From positions 648,501 through 712,500 of the forward strand of contig OY997648.1 in NCBI GenBank assembly GCA_963921795.1: a DNA stretch of 64,000 nucleotides, written 5' to 3'. A program made the translations under genes and the position numbers. Below the pieces are notes generated by a model. The model had not been told where the DNA came from and made no database searches. It saw only the letters and a program-made list of their open reading frames with translations. This document shows positions 34,428 through 45,440 of this stretch, in pieces. Position 1 is the first letter of the stretch. Every line of letters starts with the position of its first letter. Origin of the DNA: Nannobrachium achirus. Its lineage: Eukaryota; Chordata; Actinopteri; Myctophiformes; Myctophidae.

Positions 34428-34725
34428 GGGTCCGTAGCAAAATACATATCATTCTGGGGGTCCTTCACATGACAAAGTTTGAGAAACACTGATGGCAACA
34501 TAAGTTTTTTTTTTCAGAAAATTGTTATGATTTAGAAGACATTTGTAGAATGTGCCTATCAGTGGTTAAGGACCCCCAAACTGTGTTTTTGGCCGTGGAC
34601 CCCCATCTCAAAATATTTTGTTCCACGGATGGACCCCTATTAAAAACTGTTCAGGGTGTTCATAAAAGCCTGATTAGACGATAAAATGACTTTGAAAGTG
34701 TAATATCCTTTTAAGTCATTAATTA
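34428..34725. mobile_element. hAT-like remnant
   Basis: It contains a tttgagaaacactga phrase of hAT-end type and several GGGGTCC/GGACCCCC blocks in inverted order (34428-34620). A cctgattagacgataaaatgac phrase also occurs in reverse near 5261-5282. Boundaries are uncertain. Confidence 0.3.
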
Positions 34726-34727
34726 TT

Positions 34728-34781
34728 AAGTGTGCCTGCCATGCAATGGCAAAACACTTATTGTACTCCCCCATACTTAAT
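34728..34781 (+). repeat. 52-bp palindromic repeat
   Basis: Single copy of the unit described at 33378-33487, directly before a TTAATAATAATGA spacer and the next Helitron-like start. Confidence 0.8.
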
Positions 34782-34793
34782 TAATAATAATGA

Positions 34794-35901
34794 TCCCACA
34801 AATTTGGAGCCTTAATAACTGCCGCACGATTTACGCCACCACCGCAATATATACATCAAAACGTGCGGCTCGGCCGGGAATGGTGTGCTATTACTTTTCT
34901 TTCCGATCCGCGTTACCATTGCGACGTAATTCGCAAAAAACGACGCCCAAAAACTCCATTGACTTTGAATGGGGGACTCCGAAAAAAACCCAGAAACTTT
35001 GGCGCCACATAACTCTGCCATACTTTTGCCTAGCAACGTCATTTAAAATGTAAAATGCTCACACAACTTTGGTCTTTTTCCGACCAATAGGGATGAGCTG
35101 TAATTGATTAAGCCCAACCCCCTCTATAACAGGAAGTGCCCTTCACCAAACAGGAAGTGCCTCTATAACTCATGAACCGTTTGTCGTACAGACTCGCGGC
35201 TGGTGTCATACATTTTTTTTTCTCAAACATTTTTTTTTCTCAAAATTTTTTTTTTCTCAAAATATTTTTTTCTCAAAAATATTTTTTTCTCAAATTTTTT
35301 TTTTCTCAATTTTTTTTTCTCAAAATTTTTTTTTTCTCAAAAATGTTTTTTCTAAAATTTTTTTTCTCAAATTTTTTTTTCTCAAAAAATTTTTTTTCTC
35401 AAAAATTTTTTCTCAAATTTTTTTTTCTCAAATTTTTTTTTTCTCCAAAATTTTTTTTTCTCATTTTTTTTTTCTCAAAAATTTTTTTTCTCAAAATTTT
35501 TTTTTTCTCAAAAAATATTTTTTCTCAAAACATTTTTTTTCTCATTTTTTTTTTCTCAAAACTTTTTTTTCTCAAAACATTTTTTTTGATCTCGTGAACC
35601 GTTTGTCATACAGACACGCGGGTTGTGTCAAATGACAAGATTAAGAGTCCTTAAACTTAATTGGGGCCTATTTCGCCAAACAGGAAGTGCCCCTCACCAA
35701 ACAGGAAGTGACCCGTTTTCTCGTGAACCGTTTGTCGTACAGACATGTGGGTGGTGTCATATGAAGAACAATAATGTTAAAGCTTATGCAAAAAATGCTA
35801 ATGTTAATAACGCTAATGCTAACACCAACCGCTACACAAGGTTGCACAGACTTAGCGAGCTGCAGGCACACTTAAAATTTCTTAGAAATTTTCTTTTCTA
35901 G
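34794..35901 (+). mobile_element. Helitron-like copy 3 (1108 bp)
   Basis: Starts TCCCACAAATTTGGAGCCG after A, ends CTTTTCTAG before T with the AAAATTTCTTAGAAATTTT hairpin. Contains the gccaatagggatgagctg block, a T-rich array (35210-35592) and one unit of the ~125-bp aaacaggaagtg repeat. Confidence 0.6.
35210..35592 (+). repeat. T-rich satellite array 2
   Basis: About 25 units of the T8CTCAAA type, inside Helitron-like copy 3. Confidence 0.95.
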
Positions 35902-35918
35902 TTAATTAATAATAATGA

Positions 35919-36975
35919 TCCCACAAATTTGGAGCCGTAATAACTGCCGCACGATTTACGCCACCACCGCAATATATACATCAAAACGTGCGGCTCGGCC
36001 GGGAATGGTGTGCTATTACTTTTCTAAGAGAAAAGTTGTATCGTTTAATTGATATTAATTTATTAGTGAATTAATTTTACCCATTGACTTATAATGGGAA
36101 TCGCAAAAACTCACATTCAATATTTTTTTTCTCGCAAACCATAGGGGCTACAGTTTCAAAACTTGGAGAGGAGATTTATAATGATATCAAGGATTAAATA
36201 AAAAATAATTTCGTCAGTTGGCCTCATGGTGGCGCTATAACAGTCCACTTTACCTTTCGGCCTGTAACTCTTGAACCGTGGGTCGGAAAATTAAAATTCC
36301 TTTTTCCCTGGATTCCTTGGGTCATGACGCATCTCCTCATATAGGCCACGCCCATTTGCGTCAGGATAGATTTTCCGCCATTTTGAATTTTCTTCAAAAC
36401 ACTTTTTGCTCCTTTTCCTACATATTTTCTCCAAATGTCACAAAAATCGATACACACGATCTATGCACTCATGCAATAAACATATTTAAACGATATTTTG
36501 ATAGTCCATACCGTTCTTCCGTAACAGGGTTCCAAAGTTAGCGGGAGGAGCCCGTTTTGTAAGAAGTAGCCATAAATCACAAACGAAACATCCAGTCAAC
36601 ACCAAATTTTAACCACAAGTGGGGGGCGCTATACTGAACATATACCCAAAAGCATTTCCACTTCCACCCATAGGGGGCACCACAAACGCGCAAAACGTAA
36701 CCGTTTCATGCCAAAACGTGTTTTTTCAGGGGGAACGACCCTCTCAAAACGAAACACAAACGATCTCGGGAGCGACGGGACAACGTAATCGCCTTGCAGA
36801 ACTTGTGGGAGGAGCCTATTTCTTAAAAACAAGAAACCATATTGCTAATGCTAACACATGCTAATGCTAACAAATGCTAATGCTAACAAAGATGCTAATG
36901 TTAACACATACAAGGTTGCACACACTTAGCGAGCTGCAGGCACACTTAAAATTTCTTCGAAATTTTCTTTTCTAG
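35919..36975 (+). mobile_element. Helitron-like copy 4 (1057 bp)
   Basis: Begins TCCCACAAATTTGGAGCCG only 17 bases after the end of copy 3, in the same orientation (head-to-tail). It has the core type of copy 1 plus a short GCTAAT repeat (36842-36905), and ends in the hairpin and CTTTTCTAG before T. Confidence 0.6.
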
Positions 36976-36976
36976 T

Positions 36977-37034
36977 TAAGTGTGCCTGCCATGCAATGCA
37001 ATGGCAAAACACTTATTGTAATCCGCCATACTTA
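36977..37034 (+). repeat. 52-bp palindromic repeat
   Basis: One copy immediately after the CTAG|T end of copy 4, with a small caatg insertion, followed by a (GTAA)n-like stretch. Confidence 0.8.
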
Positions 37035-37479
37035 AGTAAGTAAGTCAGTAAGTAAGTAATGTTCTTGCAAATTTCGGCACGTAATAACTGCCGCACGATT
37101 TACACCACCGCCGCAATATATACATCAAAACGTGCGGCTCGGCCGGGAATGGGGTGCTATTACTTTTCTTTCCGATCCGCGATACGATTGCGATGTAATT
37201 CGCAAAAAACGACGCCCAAAAACCCCATTGACTTAGAATGGGGGACTCCGAAAAAAACCCAGAAACTTTGGCGCCACATAACTCTTGCCATACTTTTGCC
37301 TAGCAACGTGATTTAAACTTTAAAATGCACACACAACTTTGGTCTTTTTCCAGCCAATAGGGATGAGCTGTAATTGATTAAGCCCCGCCCCCTCTATAAC
37401 AGGAAGTGCCCTTTGCCAAACAGGAAGTGCCTCTACATCTCATGAACCGTTTATCGAAAAGAGTTGTGGCTGGTGTCAT

Positions 37480-37885
37480 ACATTTTTTTTTTCTCAAAAT
37501 TTTTTTTTCTCAAATTTTTTTTTCTCAACATTTTTTTTCTCAAAAATTTTTTTTTTCTCAAAACATTTTTTTTTCTCAATTTTTTTTTTCTTTCAAATTT
37601 TTTTTTTCTCAAAATTATTTTTTCTCAGAAAATGTTTTTTTCTCAAAATGTTTTTTTCTCAAAAAATGTTTTTTTCTCAAAAACTTTTTTTTCTCAAATT
37701 TTTTTTTTCTCAAAATGTTTTTTTTCTCAAATTTTTTTTTTCTCTCAAAAATGTTTTTTTCTCAACTTTTTTTTCTCAAATTTTTTTTTTTCCCCAAAAC
37801 ATTTTTTTTTTTATTTTTTTTTTTCTCAAAAATTTTTTTTTCTCAAATTTTTTTTTCTCAATTTTTTTTTCTCTCAAAAAACTCT
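37480..37885 (+). repeat. T-rich satellite array 3
   Basis: About 26 units of the T8CTCAAA type. Open on all three plus frames, hence the spurious 173-codon frames. Confidence 0.95.
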
Positions 37886-37886
37886 A

Positions 37887-38475
37887 TTTCGCCAAACAGG
37901 AAGTGCCCCTCACCAAACAGGAAGTGACCCTTTACCTCGTGAACCGTTTGTCGTACAGACGCGTAGATGGCATCAAATGACTTGATTAAGAGTCCTTAAC
38001 CTTAATTGGGGCCTATTTCGCCAAACAGGAAGTGCCCCTCACCAAACAGGAAGTGACCCTTTATCTCGTGAACCATTTGTCGTACAGATGCGCAGGTTGC
38101 GTCAAATGACAAGAATAAGAGTCCTTAACCTTATTTAGGGCCTATTTCGCCAAACAGGAAGTGACCCTTTATCTCGTGAACCGTTTGTCGTGCAGACGCG
38201 CGGGTGGTGTGAAATGACTTGATTAAGAGTCCTTAACCTTAATTGGGGCCTATTTTGCCAAACAGGAGGTGCCCCTCACCAAACAGGAAGTCACCCTATA
38301 TCTCATGAATTGTTTGTCGTACAGACGCGTGGGTGTCATCAAATGACTTGATTAAGAGTCATTAACCTTAATTGGGGCCTATTTCGCCAAACAGGAAGTG
38401 AGCCTCACCAAACAGGAAGTGACCCTTTATCTCGTGATCTGTTTGTCGTACAGACATGTGGGTGGTGTCATATGA
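37887..38475 (+). repeat. ~125-bp tandem repeat (aaacaggaagtg units)
   Basis: About five units, each with two aaacaggaagtg words, a tcgtgaaccgtttgtcgtacag phrase and an aatgacttgattaagagtcc phrase. A sister block lies at 41385-42000. Confidence 0.9.
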
Positions 38476-38618
38476 AGAACCATAATGTTAAAGCTTATGC
38501 AAAAAATGCTAATGTTAAAAAATGTAACGCTAATGCTAACACCAACCGCTACACAAGGTTGCACAGACTTAGCGAGCTGCAGGCACACTTAAAATTTCTT
38601 AGAAATTTTCTTTTCTAG

Positions 38619-38790
38619 TTTTACCTCAGGAGCAGGACCGAAAAAAGGTTCCAGGAGGTTCCAGGAACCTTGTATGGAACCGGGCCGTTCGCAATGGAAA
38701 CAAAACCAGAACCAAAAAAATAGGTTCTGGTTCCTGAAAGTTCTGGTTCCACCTTGCAGTGGAAAAGCGCCTTTAGTTAGTTAGTTATTG
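38619..38790. other. Spacer with ggttcc/ggttctgg inverted words
   Basis: A short segment with repeated ggttccagg and, inverted, cctggaacc/ccagaacc words; possibly a MITE. No gene. Confidence 0.35.
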
Positions 38791-38791
38791 A

Positions 38792-40151
38792 TCCCACAAA
38801 ATTTCGGCACGTAATAACTGCCGCACGATTTACGCCACCGCACGTTTTATATACATCAAAACGTGCGGCTCGGCTGGGAATGGGGTGCTATTACTTTTCT
38901 TTCCGATCCGCGTTACGATTGCGACGTAATTCGCAAAAAACAACGCCAAAAAAACCCATTGACTTAGAATGGGGGAAATTTCGGCACGTAATAACTGCCG
39001 CACGATTTACGCCACCCCCGCAATATATATATCAAAATGTGTGGCTCGGCCGGGAATGGTGTGCTATTACTTTTCTTTCCGATCCGCGTTACCATGGCAA
39101 CGGAATTCGTAAAAAACTATGCGCAAAAACCCCCATTGACTTTGAATGGGGGACTCCGAAAAAAAAACAGAAACTTTGGCGCCACATAACTCTGCCATAC
39201 TTTTGCCTAGCAACTTCATTTAAACTTTAAAATGCACACATAACTTTGGTCTTTTTCCGGCCAATAGGGATGAGCTGTAATTGATTAAGCCCCGCCCCCT
39301 CTGTATTCCAATTGGCTGGGTTTTAAACAGCCACTACTCCAGTTCACAGCATGGTACCGTCTTGAAACTTGGTGTCTGGACTTAAACGGCCAATATGGAC
39401 TTATTACTTAAGCCCCACCCCCTCTTAAGCCCCGCCCCTATCTTCCTATTGGCTTAGCTTTAAACGGCTATATCTCCAGTTTGCAGCATGGTAACGTCTC
39501 GAAACTTGCTGTGTGTACTTAGATGGCCAATAGGAATGAGCTGTAATTGTTTAAGCCCCGCCCCCTCTGCCTTCCTATTGGCTGGGCTTTAAACAGCCAT
39601 GTCTCCACTTCCCAACACGTTACTGGTCACAAACTCGGTGGGTGGTCCCACAGTCCCAACGGCTAACTGCTAATGCTAATGCTAACAAATGCTAATAATA
39701 AAAATGCTAATGCTAATGCTAACAAATGCTAAAGTTAACAAATGCTAATGCGAACAAATGCTAATGCTAACACATGCTAATGCTAACACTTGCTAATGCT
39801 AACAAATGCTAATGTTAACAAATGCTAGTGCTAATGCTAATGCTACCAAATGCTAATGCTAACAAATGCTAATGCTAATGCTAACACATGCACATGCTAA
39901 CAAATGCTAATGCTAATGCTAACAAATGCGAATGTTAACAAATGCTAATGATAACAAATGGTTAATGTTTAAAGGAAAAAAAATCAATGATAATGTTAAT
40001 GCTAATGATAAAAATGCTGATGTAAAAAATTCTAATAATGATTTTAATGTTAATGCAAAATGCTAATGCTAACACCAACTGCTATACAAGGTTGCACACA
40101 CTTAGCGAGCTGCAGGCACACTTAAAATTTCTTAGAAATTTTCTTTTCTAG
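38792..40151 (+). mobile_element. Helitron-like copy 6 (1360 bp)
   Basis: Starts TCCCACAAAATTTCGGCACG after A. A second start-like block lies at 38979. It carries tandem gccccgccccct units (39240-39620) and a GCTAAT minisatellite (39665-40080), and ends in the hairpin and CTTTTCTAG before T. Confidence 0.6.
39665..40080 (+). repeat. (aaatgctaatgctaac)n minisatellite
   Basis: Roughly 25 variants of atgctaatgctaacaa units. Short forms occur at 36842-36905 and, reversed, at 44560-44625. Confidence 0.95.
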
Positions 40152-40156
40152 TTTTT

Positions 40157-40412
40157 ATTAAGTATGGCGGATTACAATAAGTGTTTTGCCATTGCATGGC
40201 AGGCACACTTAATTACAGGCCTACTGTTTGAATTGAATCAGACCCCGAACCCATAGCCTGTAGATGTCCATGTCTTTGCAGCTATAGTGATGGGATAGTT
40301 AAGTGTGCCTGCCATGCAATGGCAAAACACTTATTGTAATCCGCCATACTTATTAAGTGTGCCTGCCATGCAATGCAATGGCAAAACACTTATTGTAATC
40401 CGCCATACTTAA
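40157..40412. repeat. Three 52-bp palindromic repeats around a spacer
   Basis: One copy reversed (40157-40212) and two direct (40300-40352, 40354-40412), separated by about 87 bases that resemble 43595-43625 (gaatcagac.ccgaaccc.tagcctgt). Confidence 0.8.
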
Positions 40413-41013
40413 TAATAATAATAATAATGACGGCGCGTAATAACTGCCGCACAATTCACGCCACCGCCGCAATATATACATCAAAACGTGCGTCTCGGTC
40501 GGGAATGGGGTGCTATTACTTTTCTTTCCGATCCGCGTTACCATTGCGACGTAATTCGCAAAAAACGACGCCCAAAAACCCCATTGACTTAGAATGGGGG
40601 AAATTTCGGCACGTAGTAACTGCCGCACGATTTACGCCACTGCCGCAATATATATATCAAAATGTGCGGCTCGGCCGGGAATGGTGTGCTATTACTTTTC
40701 TTTCCGATCCACGTTACCATGGCAACGTAATTCGTAAAAAACTACGCGAAAAAAACCCTCATTGACTTTGAATGGGGGACTCGGAAAAAAAACCTGAAAC
40801 TTTGGCGCCACATAACTCTACCATACTTTTGCCTAGCAACGTGATTTAAACTTTAAAATGCACACACAACTTTGGTCTTTTTCCGGCCAATAGGGATGAG
40901 CTGTAATTGATTAAGCCCCGCCCCCTCTATAACAGGAAGTGCCCTTTGCCAAACAGGAAGTGCCTCTATAACTCATGAACCGTTTGTCGTACAGACTCGC
41001 GGCTGGTGTCATA

Positions 41014-41215
41014 CATTTTTTTTTTCTCAAAAAATTTTTTTTTCTCAAAAAAAATTTTTTTCTCAAAAAAAATTTTTTCTCAATTTTTTTTTTCTCAAAT
41101 TTTTTTTTTCTCAAAATTTTTTTTCTCTCAAAATTTTTTTTTTCTCAAAAAACCTTTTTTCTCAAAAAACTTTTTTTTTCTCACAAAACATTTTTTTCTC
41201 AAAAAACTGTCGTTA
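41014..41215 (+). repeat. T-rich satellite array 4
   Basis: About 13 units of the T8CTCAAA type. Confidence 0.95.
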
Positions 41216-41384
41216 AAGTGCGACCCGTGATAACGGCCAAAAATGTGCCAAAACGCAACTAATTAGTCGAAATGGCTGACTTCCTGTTTGGTTTCTGATT
41301 GGCTGCTGGCCTTGTGACGTGGGTAGAGCTGCGAGGGCCCGGTCATCGCTGCTTGCAGCTTTAATTCATTAATCGTCCATGACC

Positions 41385-42000
41385 TTAATTGGGGCCTATT
41401 TCGCCAAACAGGAAGTGCCCCTCACCAAACAGGAAGTGACCCTTTACCTCGTGAACCGTTTGTCGTACAGCCGCGTAGATGGCATCAAATGACTTGATTA
41501 AGAGTCCTTAACCTTAATTGGGGCCTATTTCGCCAAACAGGAAGTGCCCCTCACCAAACAGGAAGTGACCCTTGATCTCGTGAACCATTTGTCGTACAGA
41601 TGCGCGGGTTGCGTCAAATGACAAGACCTTAATTAGGGCCTATTTCGCCAAACAGGAAGTGCCCCTTACCAAACAGGAAGTGACCCTTTATCTCGTGAAC
41701 CGTTTGTCGTGCAGACGCGCGGGTGGTGTGAAATGACTTGATTAAGAGTCCTTAACCTTAATTGGGGCCTATTTTGCCAAACAGGAAGTGCCCCTCACCA
41801 AACAGGAAGTCACCCTATATCTCATGAATTGTTTGTCGTACAGACGCGTGGGTGTCATCAAATGACTTGATTAAGAGTCATTAACCTTAATTGGGGCCTA
41901 TTTCGCCAAACAGGAAGTGCCCCTCACCAAACAGGAAGTGACCCTTTATCTCGTGATCTGTTTGTCGTACAGACATGTGGGTGGTGTCATATGAAGAACC
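41385..42000 (+). repeat. ~125-bp tandem repeat, second block
   Basis: Five units in the same order as 37887-38475, with matching unit-specific variants, so the whole block was copied as one. Confidence 0.9.
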
Positions 42001-42150
42001 ATAATGTTAAAGCTTATGCAAAAAATGCTAATGTTAAAAAATGTAACGTTAATGCTAACACCAACGCTACACAAGGTTGCACAGACTTAGCGAGCTGCAG
42101 GCACACTTAAAATTTCTTAGAAATTTTCTTTTCTAGTATAATAATAATAA

Positions 42151-43026
42151 TCACTTCACAAAATTTCGGCACGTAATAACTGCCGCACAATTTACGCCAC
42201 CGCCGCAATATATACATCAAAACGTGCGGCTCGGCCGGGAATGGGGTGCTATTACTTTTCTAAGATAAAAGTTGTATCGTTTAATTGATATTAATTTATT
42301 AGTGAATTAATTTTACCCATTGACTTATAATGGGAATCGCAAAAACTCACATTCAATATTTTTTTTCTCGCAAACCATAGGGGCTACAGTTTCAAAACTT
42401 GGAGAGGAGATTTATAATGATATCAAGGATTAAATAAAAAATAATTTCGTCAGTTGGCCTCATGGTGGCGCTATAACAGTCCACTTTACCTTTCGGGATT
42501 CCTTGGGTCATGACGCATCTCCTCATATAGGCCACGCCCATTTGCGTCAGGATAGATTTTCCGCCATTTTGAATTTTCTTCAAAACACACTTTTTGCTCC
42601 TTTTCCTACATATTTTCTCCAAATGTCACAAAAATCGATACACACGATCTATGGACTCATGCGATAAACATATTTAAACGATATTTTGATAGTCCATACC
42701 GTTCTTCCGTAACAGGGTTCCAAAGTTAGCGGGAGGAGCCCGTTTTGTAAGAAGTAGCCATAAATCACAAACGAAACATCCAGTCAACACCAAATTTTAA
42801 CCACAAGTGGGGGGCGCTATACTGAACATATACCCAAAAGCATTTCCACTTCGACCTATAGGGGGCACCACAAACGCGCAAAACGTAACCGTTTCATGCC
42901 AAAACGTGTTTTTCAGGGGGAACGACCCTCTCAAAACAAAACACTAACACCAACCGCTACACAAGGTTGCACAGACTTAGCGAGCTGCAGGCACACTTAA
43001 AATTTCTTAGAAATGTTCTTTTCTAG
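42151..43026 (+). mobile_element. Helitron-like copy 8 (876 bp)
   Basis: Starts TCACTTCACAAAATTTCGGC 14 bases after copy 7 in the same orientation. The core is of the copy 1/4 type with a ~48-base deletion near 42497. It ends in the hairpin (one mismatch, AGAAATGTT) and CTTTTCTAG before T. Confidence 0.6.
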
Positions 43027-43103
43027 TTTGTTTTATTTCCCTCTGTGTGGTCCCCAACGCCTTAACTCTGACTCAGTACTGTACTGTAACTATGTGTATA
43101 AGG

Positions 43104-43543
43104 CAGTGGTCTTCAACGTTTTCAGGCCAAGGCCCCCTTAGTTGAGAGAGAGATGAAGCAGGGACCCCTTAGTTGAGAGAGAGATGAAGCAGGGGCCCCC
43201 ACAACCTGTACATAGATTCCATATAGTTTCATTGTTTGGCAACACGGTCATCAGTGTATTTTGGATTTATGTCAATTTGTGTTTTCAGATATTTAACCAC
43301 TTGAACCGTCAATACTTAATAAACTTCACCTTTCACTCTGTACTCTATTTCACCTCTACACGTACCAAACCCCTTTGCCTAAAATAGCCGATGTACAAGC
43401 TCAACAGCGCGAGGCGTTGTGAGCTTGTAGATCTGCTATTTTTGGTCAAAGTTCTCAGGAAAAAATGTTTTGGTTAAAGTTCTAAGGAAAAAAAAGGTTT
43501 CTATCACACAAAGATTTGGAGGACCCCCTGTTGAAGACCCTTG
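43104..43543. mobile_element. hAT-like MITE (440 bp) with perfect 8-bp target duplication
   Basis: gtataagg at 43096-43103 and 43544-43551. Ends CAGTGGTCTTCAACG and CTGTTGAAGACCCTTG. It is the opposite-orientation, shortened relative of 7183-8181, with the recurrent palindrome at 43381-43445 inside. Confidence 0.85.
43381..43445. repeat. Recurrent palindrome, second copy
   Basis: Arms aaaatagccgatgtacaagc and gcttgtagatctgctatttt around a GC-rich centre. Confidence 0.75.
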
Positions 43544-43551
43544 GTATAAGG

Positions 43552-43870
43552 GTTAAACTCTGACTCTGTATGTACTGTAACTATGTGTTCTATATGTTGA
43601 ATCAGACTCCGAACCCGTAGCCTGTTGTTTGTGTTTGTTTGTTTTCCCTTTTTGTCCTTGGTTTAAAGTCAAAAAGTTAAAGTTGCTTTAAGAAACTACT
43701 CAACTGGGTTCCTATGTGGTGTATTTGTAACTTATGACTCACCTAAGTTGATTTTTTTAACTGTTTTATCTTACACTGGTTCCAATGTTGCCCTTTAATC
43801 CTCTATATCAATGGTACAATCCAACATATTGTAGGTATACCTGGTAGGCCTATAATTAGGCCTACATTTT
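43552..43870. other. No gene seen
   Basis: AT-rich with a GTTT-rich stretch near 43630. No features were recognised. Confidence 0.5.
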
Positions 43871-43878
43871 GTAGGCCT

Positions 43879-44480
43879 AATTAAAACAGGTGTGTTTTCA
43901 GATGTCTCTTAAAGGAAGCATCTGAGGGGGCCGTTTTTAGGTCCAGGGGTAGGGCGTTCCAGAACTTTGGAGCTATCGCCTCAAAGGCTCAGTCGCCCTT
44001 GGTTCTAAATTGGTCCAAGGGACCTCAAGGAGGTGCTTATCTGCGGATCTGAGTGAGCGAGTCGTAGGGTTGGTATGGATAATTTCTGAGATGTAGATAG
44101 GGGCTTGGCCATGAATTGCTCTCAAAGCAAAAGTGAGGACTTTGAAGTGGATCCTGTAGTGTTCCGGGAGCCAGTGCAGAGAGGCTAGAATGGGAGTGAT
44201 GTGACATGACTTTCTTGACCTAGTGAGTAACATGGCAGCAGCATTATGAACAAGCAGCAATTTGTCAATGGATGTTTTATTGAGACAGGTAAAAAGTGAG
44301 TTACAGTAATCTAGCCTGGATGAGATAAATGCATGGACGGACATTTCAAGTTCAGAGTGGGACATGATGGCCCGGAGTTTTGCAATATTTCTGAGGTGCC
44401 CCGATCCATGCCATTTCTCACATGGCCCTCTTCTAGCGCCACCACGAGGCCCATTCTTGTAAAACACATTTTTGGACACT
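43879..44480 (-). pseudogene. L2-type LINE ORF2 C-terminal fragment
   Basis: The minus-strand frame 43973-44479 carries the hallmarks of the ORF2 end of L2-like LINEs: FISSRLDYCNSL, LVHNAAAMLLTRSRK, HITPILASLHWLP and IHFKVLTFALRAIHGQAP. A one-base frameshift near 43990 moves the C-terminus to another frame, which continues FEAIAPKFWNALPLDLK and ends KRHLKTHLF-stop at about 43879. The reverse transcriptase core and endonuclease are absent (5' truncated). The left part (44400-44480) joins Helitron-like DNA. Confidence 0.85.
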
Positions 44481-44506
44481 GCTCCTACAGATTTGGCCCT
44501 AACATT

Positions 44507-44562
44507 TTAAGTGTGCCTGCAGCTCGCTAAGTGTGTGCAACCTTGTGTAGCGGTTGGTGTTA
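44507..44562 (-). mobile_element. Helitron-like 3' end fragment
   Basis: Matches the 3' terminal part of the cluster (gcgagctgcaggcacactta on the minus strand) but lacks the hairpin and CTAG; followed by reversed GCTAAT repeats. Confidence 0.5.
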
Positions 44563-44629
44563 GCATTAGCATTTGTTAGCATTAGCAGTTTTTAGCATTA
44601 GCATTTGTTAGCATTAGCATTTGTCAAAA

Positions 44630-45440
44630 AAAGTAGGGTTCCAGGGGTCGCACAGCCATGTGTCACACATCCACACGTTTGTCTCGACGAGCTATACAAC
44701 ATACCAAAAGATAGGCACTATCGGAAATTTAAGACTTAAAATCTATGTTTTGACGCCTTACTATAGTCTTATGTAATTTTGGGGGTTTTGAAGACAATCT
44801 GAAAAAAATGAAAAAATGTCATATCCACACGTTCGTCTCGAAGAGCTATACAACATACTAAAAGACGGGCGCTTAAAACCTATTGGTTTCCGAGTTATCG
44901 CACTTTGAAAAATCTAGCAGTTGTTAGCATTAGCATTTGTTAGCATTAGCATTTGTCGAAAAAAAGTAGGGTTCCAGGGGTCACACAGCAATGTGTCACA
45001 CGTTCGTCTCGTCGAGCTATACAACATACCAAAATATTGGCACTATCGGAAATGTTGGACTTAAAATCTATGTTTTGACGCCTTACGTCTTATGTAATTT
45101 TGGGGGTTTTGAAGTCAATCTGAAAAAAATGAATAAATTTCATATCCACACGTTCGTCTCGAAGATCTATACAACATACTAAAAGACGGGCGCTTAACAC
45201 CTATTGGTTTCCGAGTTATCGCACTTTGAAAAATCTAGCAGTTTTTAGCATTAGCATTTGTTAGCATTAGCATTTGTCGAAAAAAAGTAGGGTTCCAGGG
45301 GTCACACAGCAATGTGTCACACATACACACGTTCGTCTCGACGAGCTATACAACATACCAAAAGACTGGCACTATCGGAAATATTGGACTTAAAATCTAT
45401 GTTTTGACGCCTTACTTAATTCTTACGTCTTATGTAATTT
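44630..45440 (+). repeat. ~325-bp tandem repeat, about 2.5 copies
   Basis: Each unit starts aaaagtagggttccagg (44629, 44962, 45283) and contains acgttcgtctcg(a/t)cgagctataca, ttaaaatctatgttttgacgcc and a second cacacgttcgtctcgaag phrase. The short open frames here are repeat shadows. Confidence 0.85.

Larger units (their letters stand above)
37063..38618 (+). mobile_element. Helitron-like copy 5 (1556 bp)
   Basis: 5' end degraded (TCTTGCAAATTTCGGCACG). It contains the T-rich array 37480-37885 and five ~125-bp tandem units (37890-38470). It ends in the hairpin and CTTTTCTAG before T. Confidence 0.6.
40430..42136 (+). mobile_element. Helitron-like copy 7 (~1.7 kb)
   Basis: 5' end truncated (cggcgcgtaataactgccg). 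It contains the T-rich array 41014-41215, then a segment ending gctgcttgcagctttaatt (41348-41366), five ~125-bp units, and the hairpin with CTTTTCTAG before T. Confidence 0.6.

Noticed and set aside
33843-37985. Phe/Ser/Lys-rich frames up to 173 codons
   Set aside because: Translations of the T-rich satellite, open in several frames at once.
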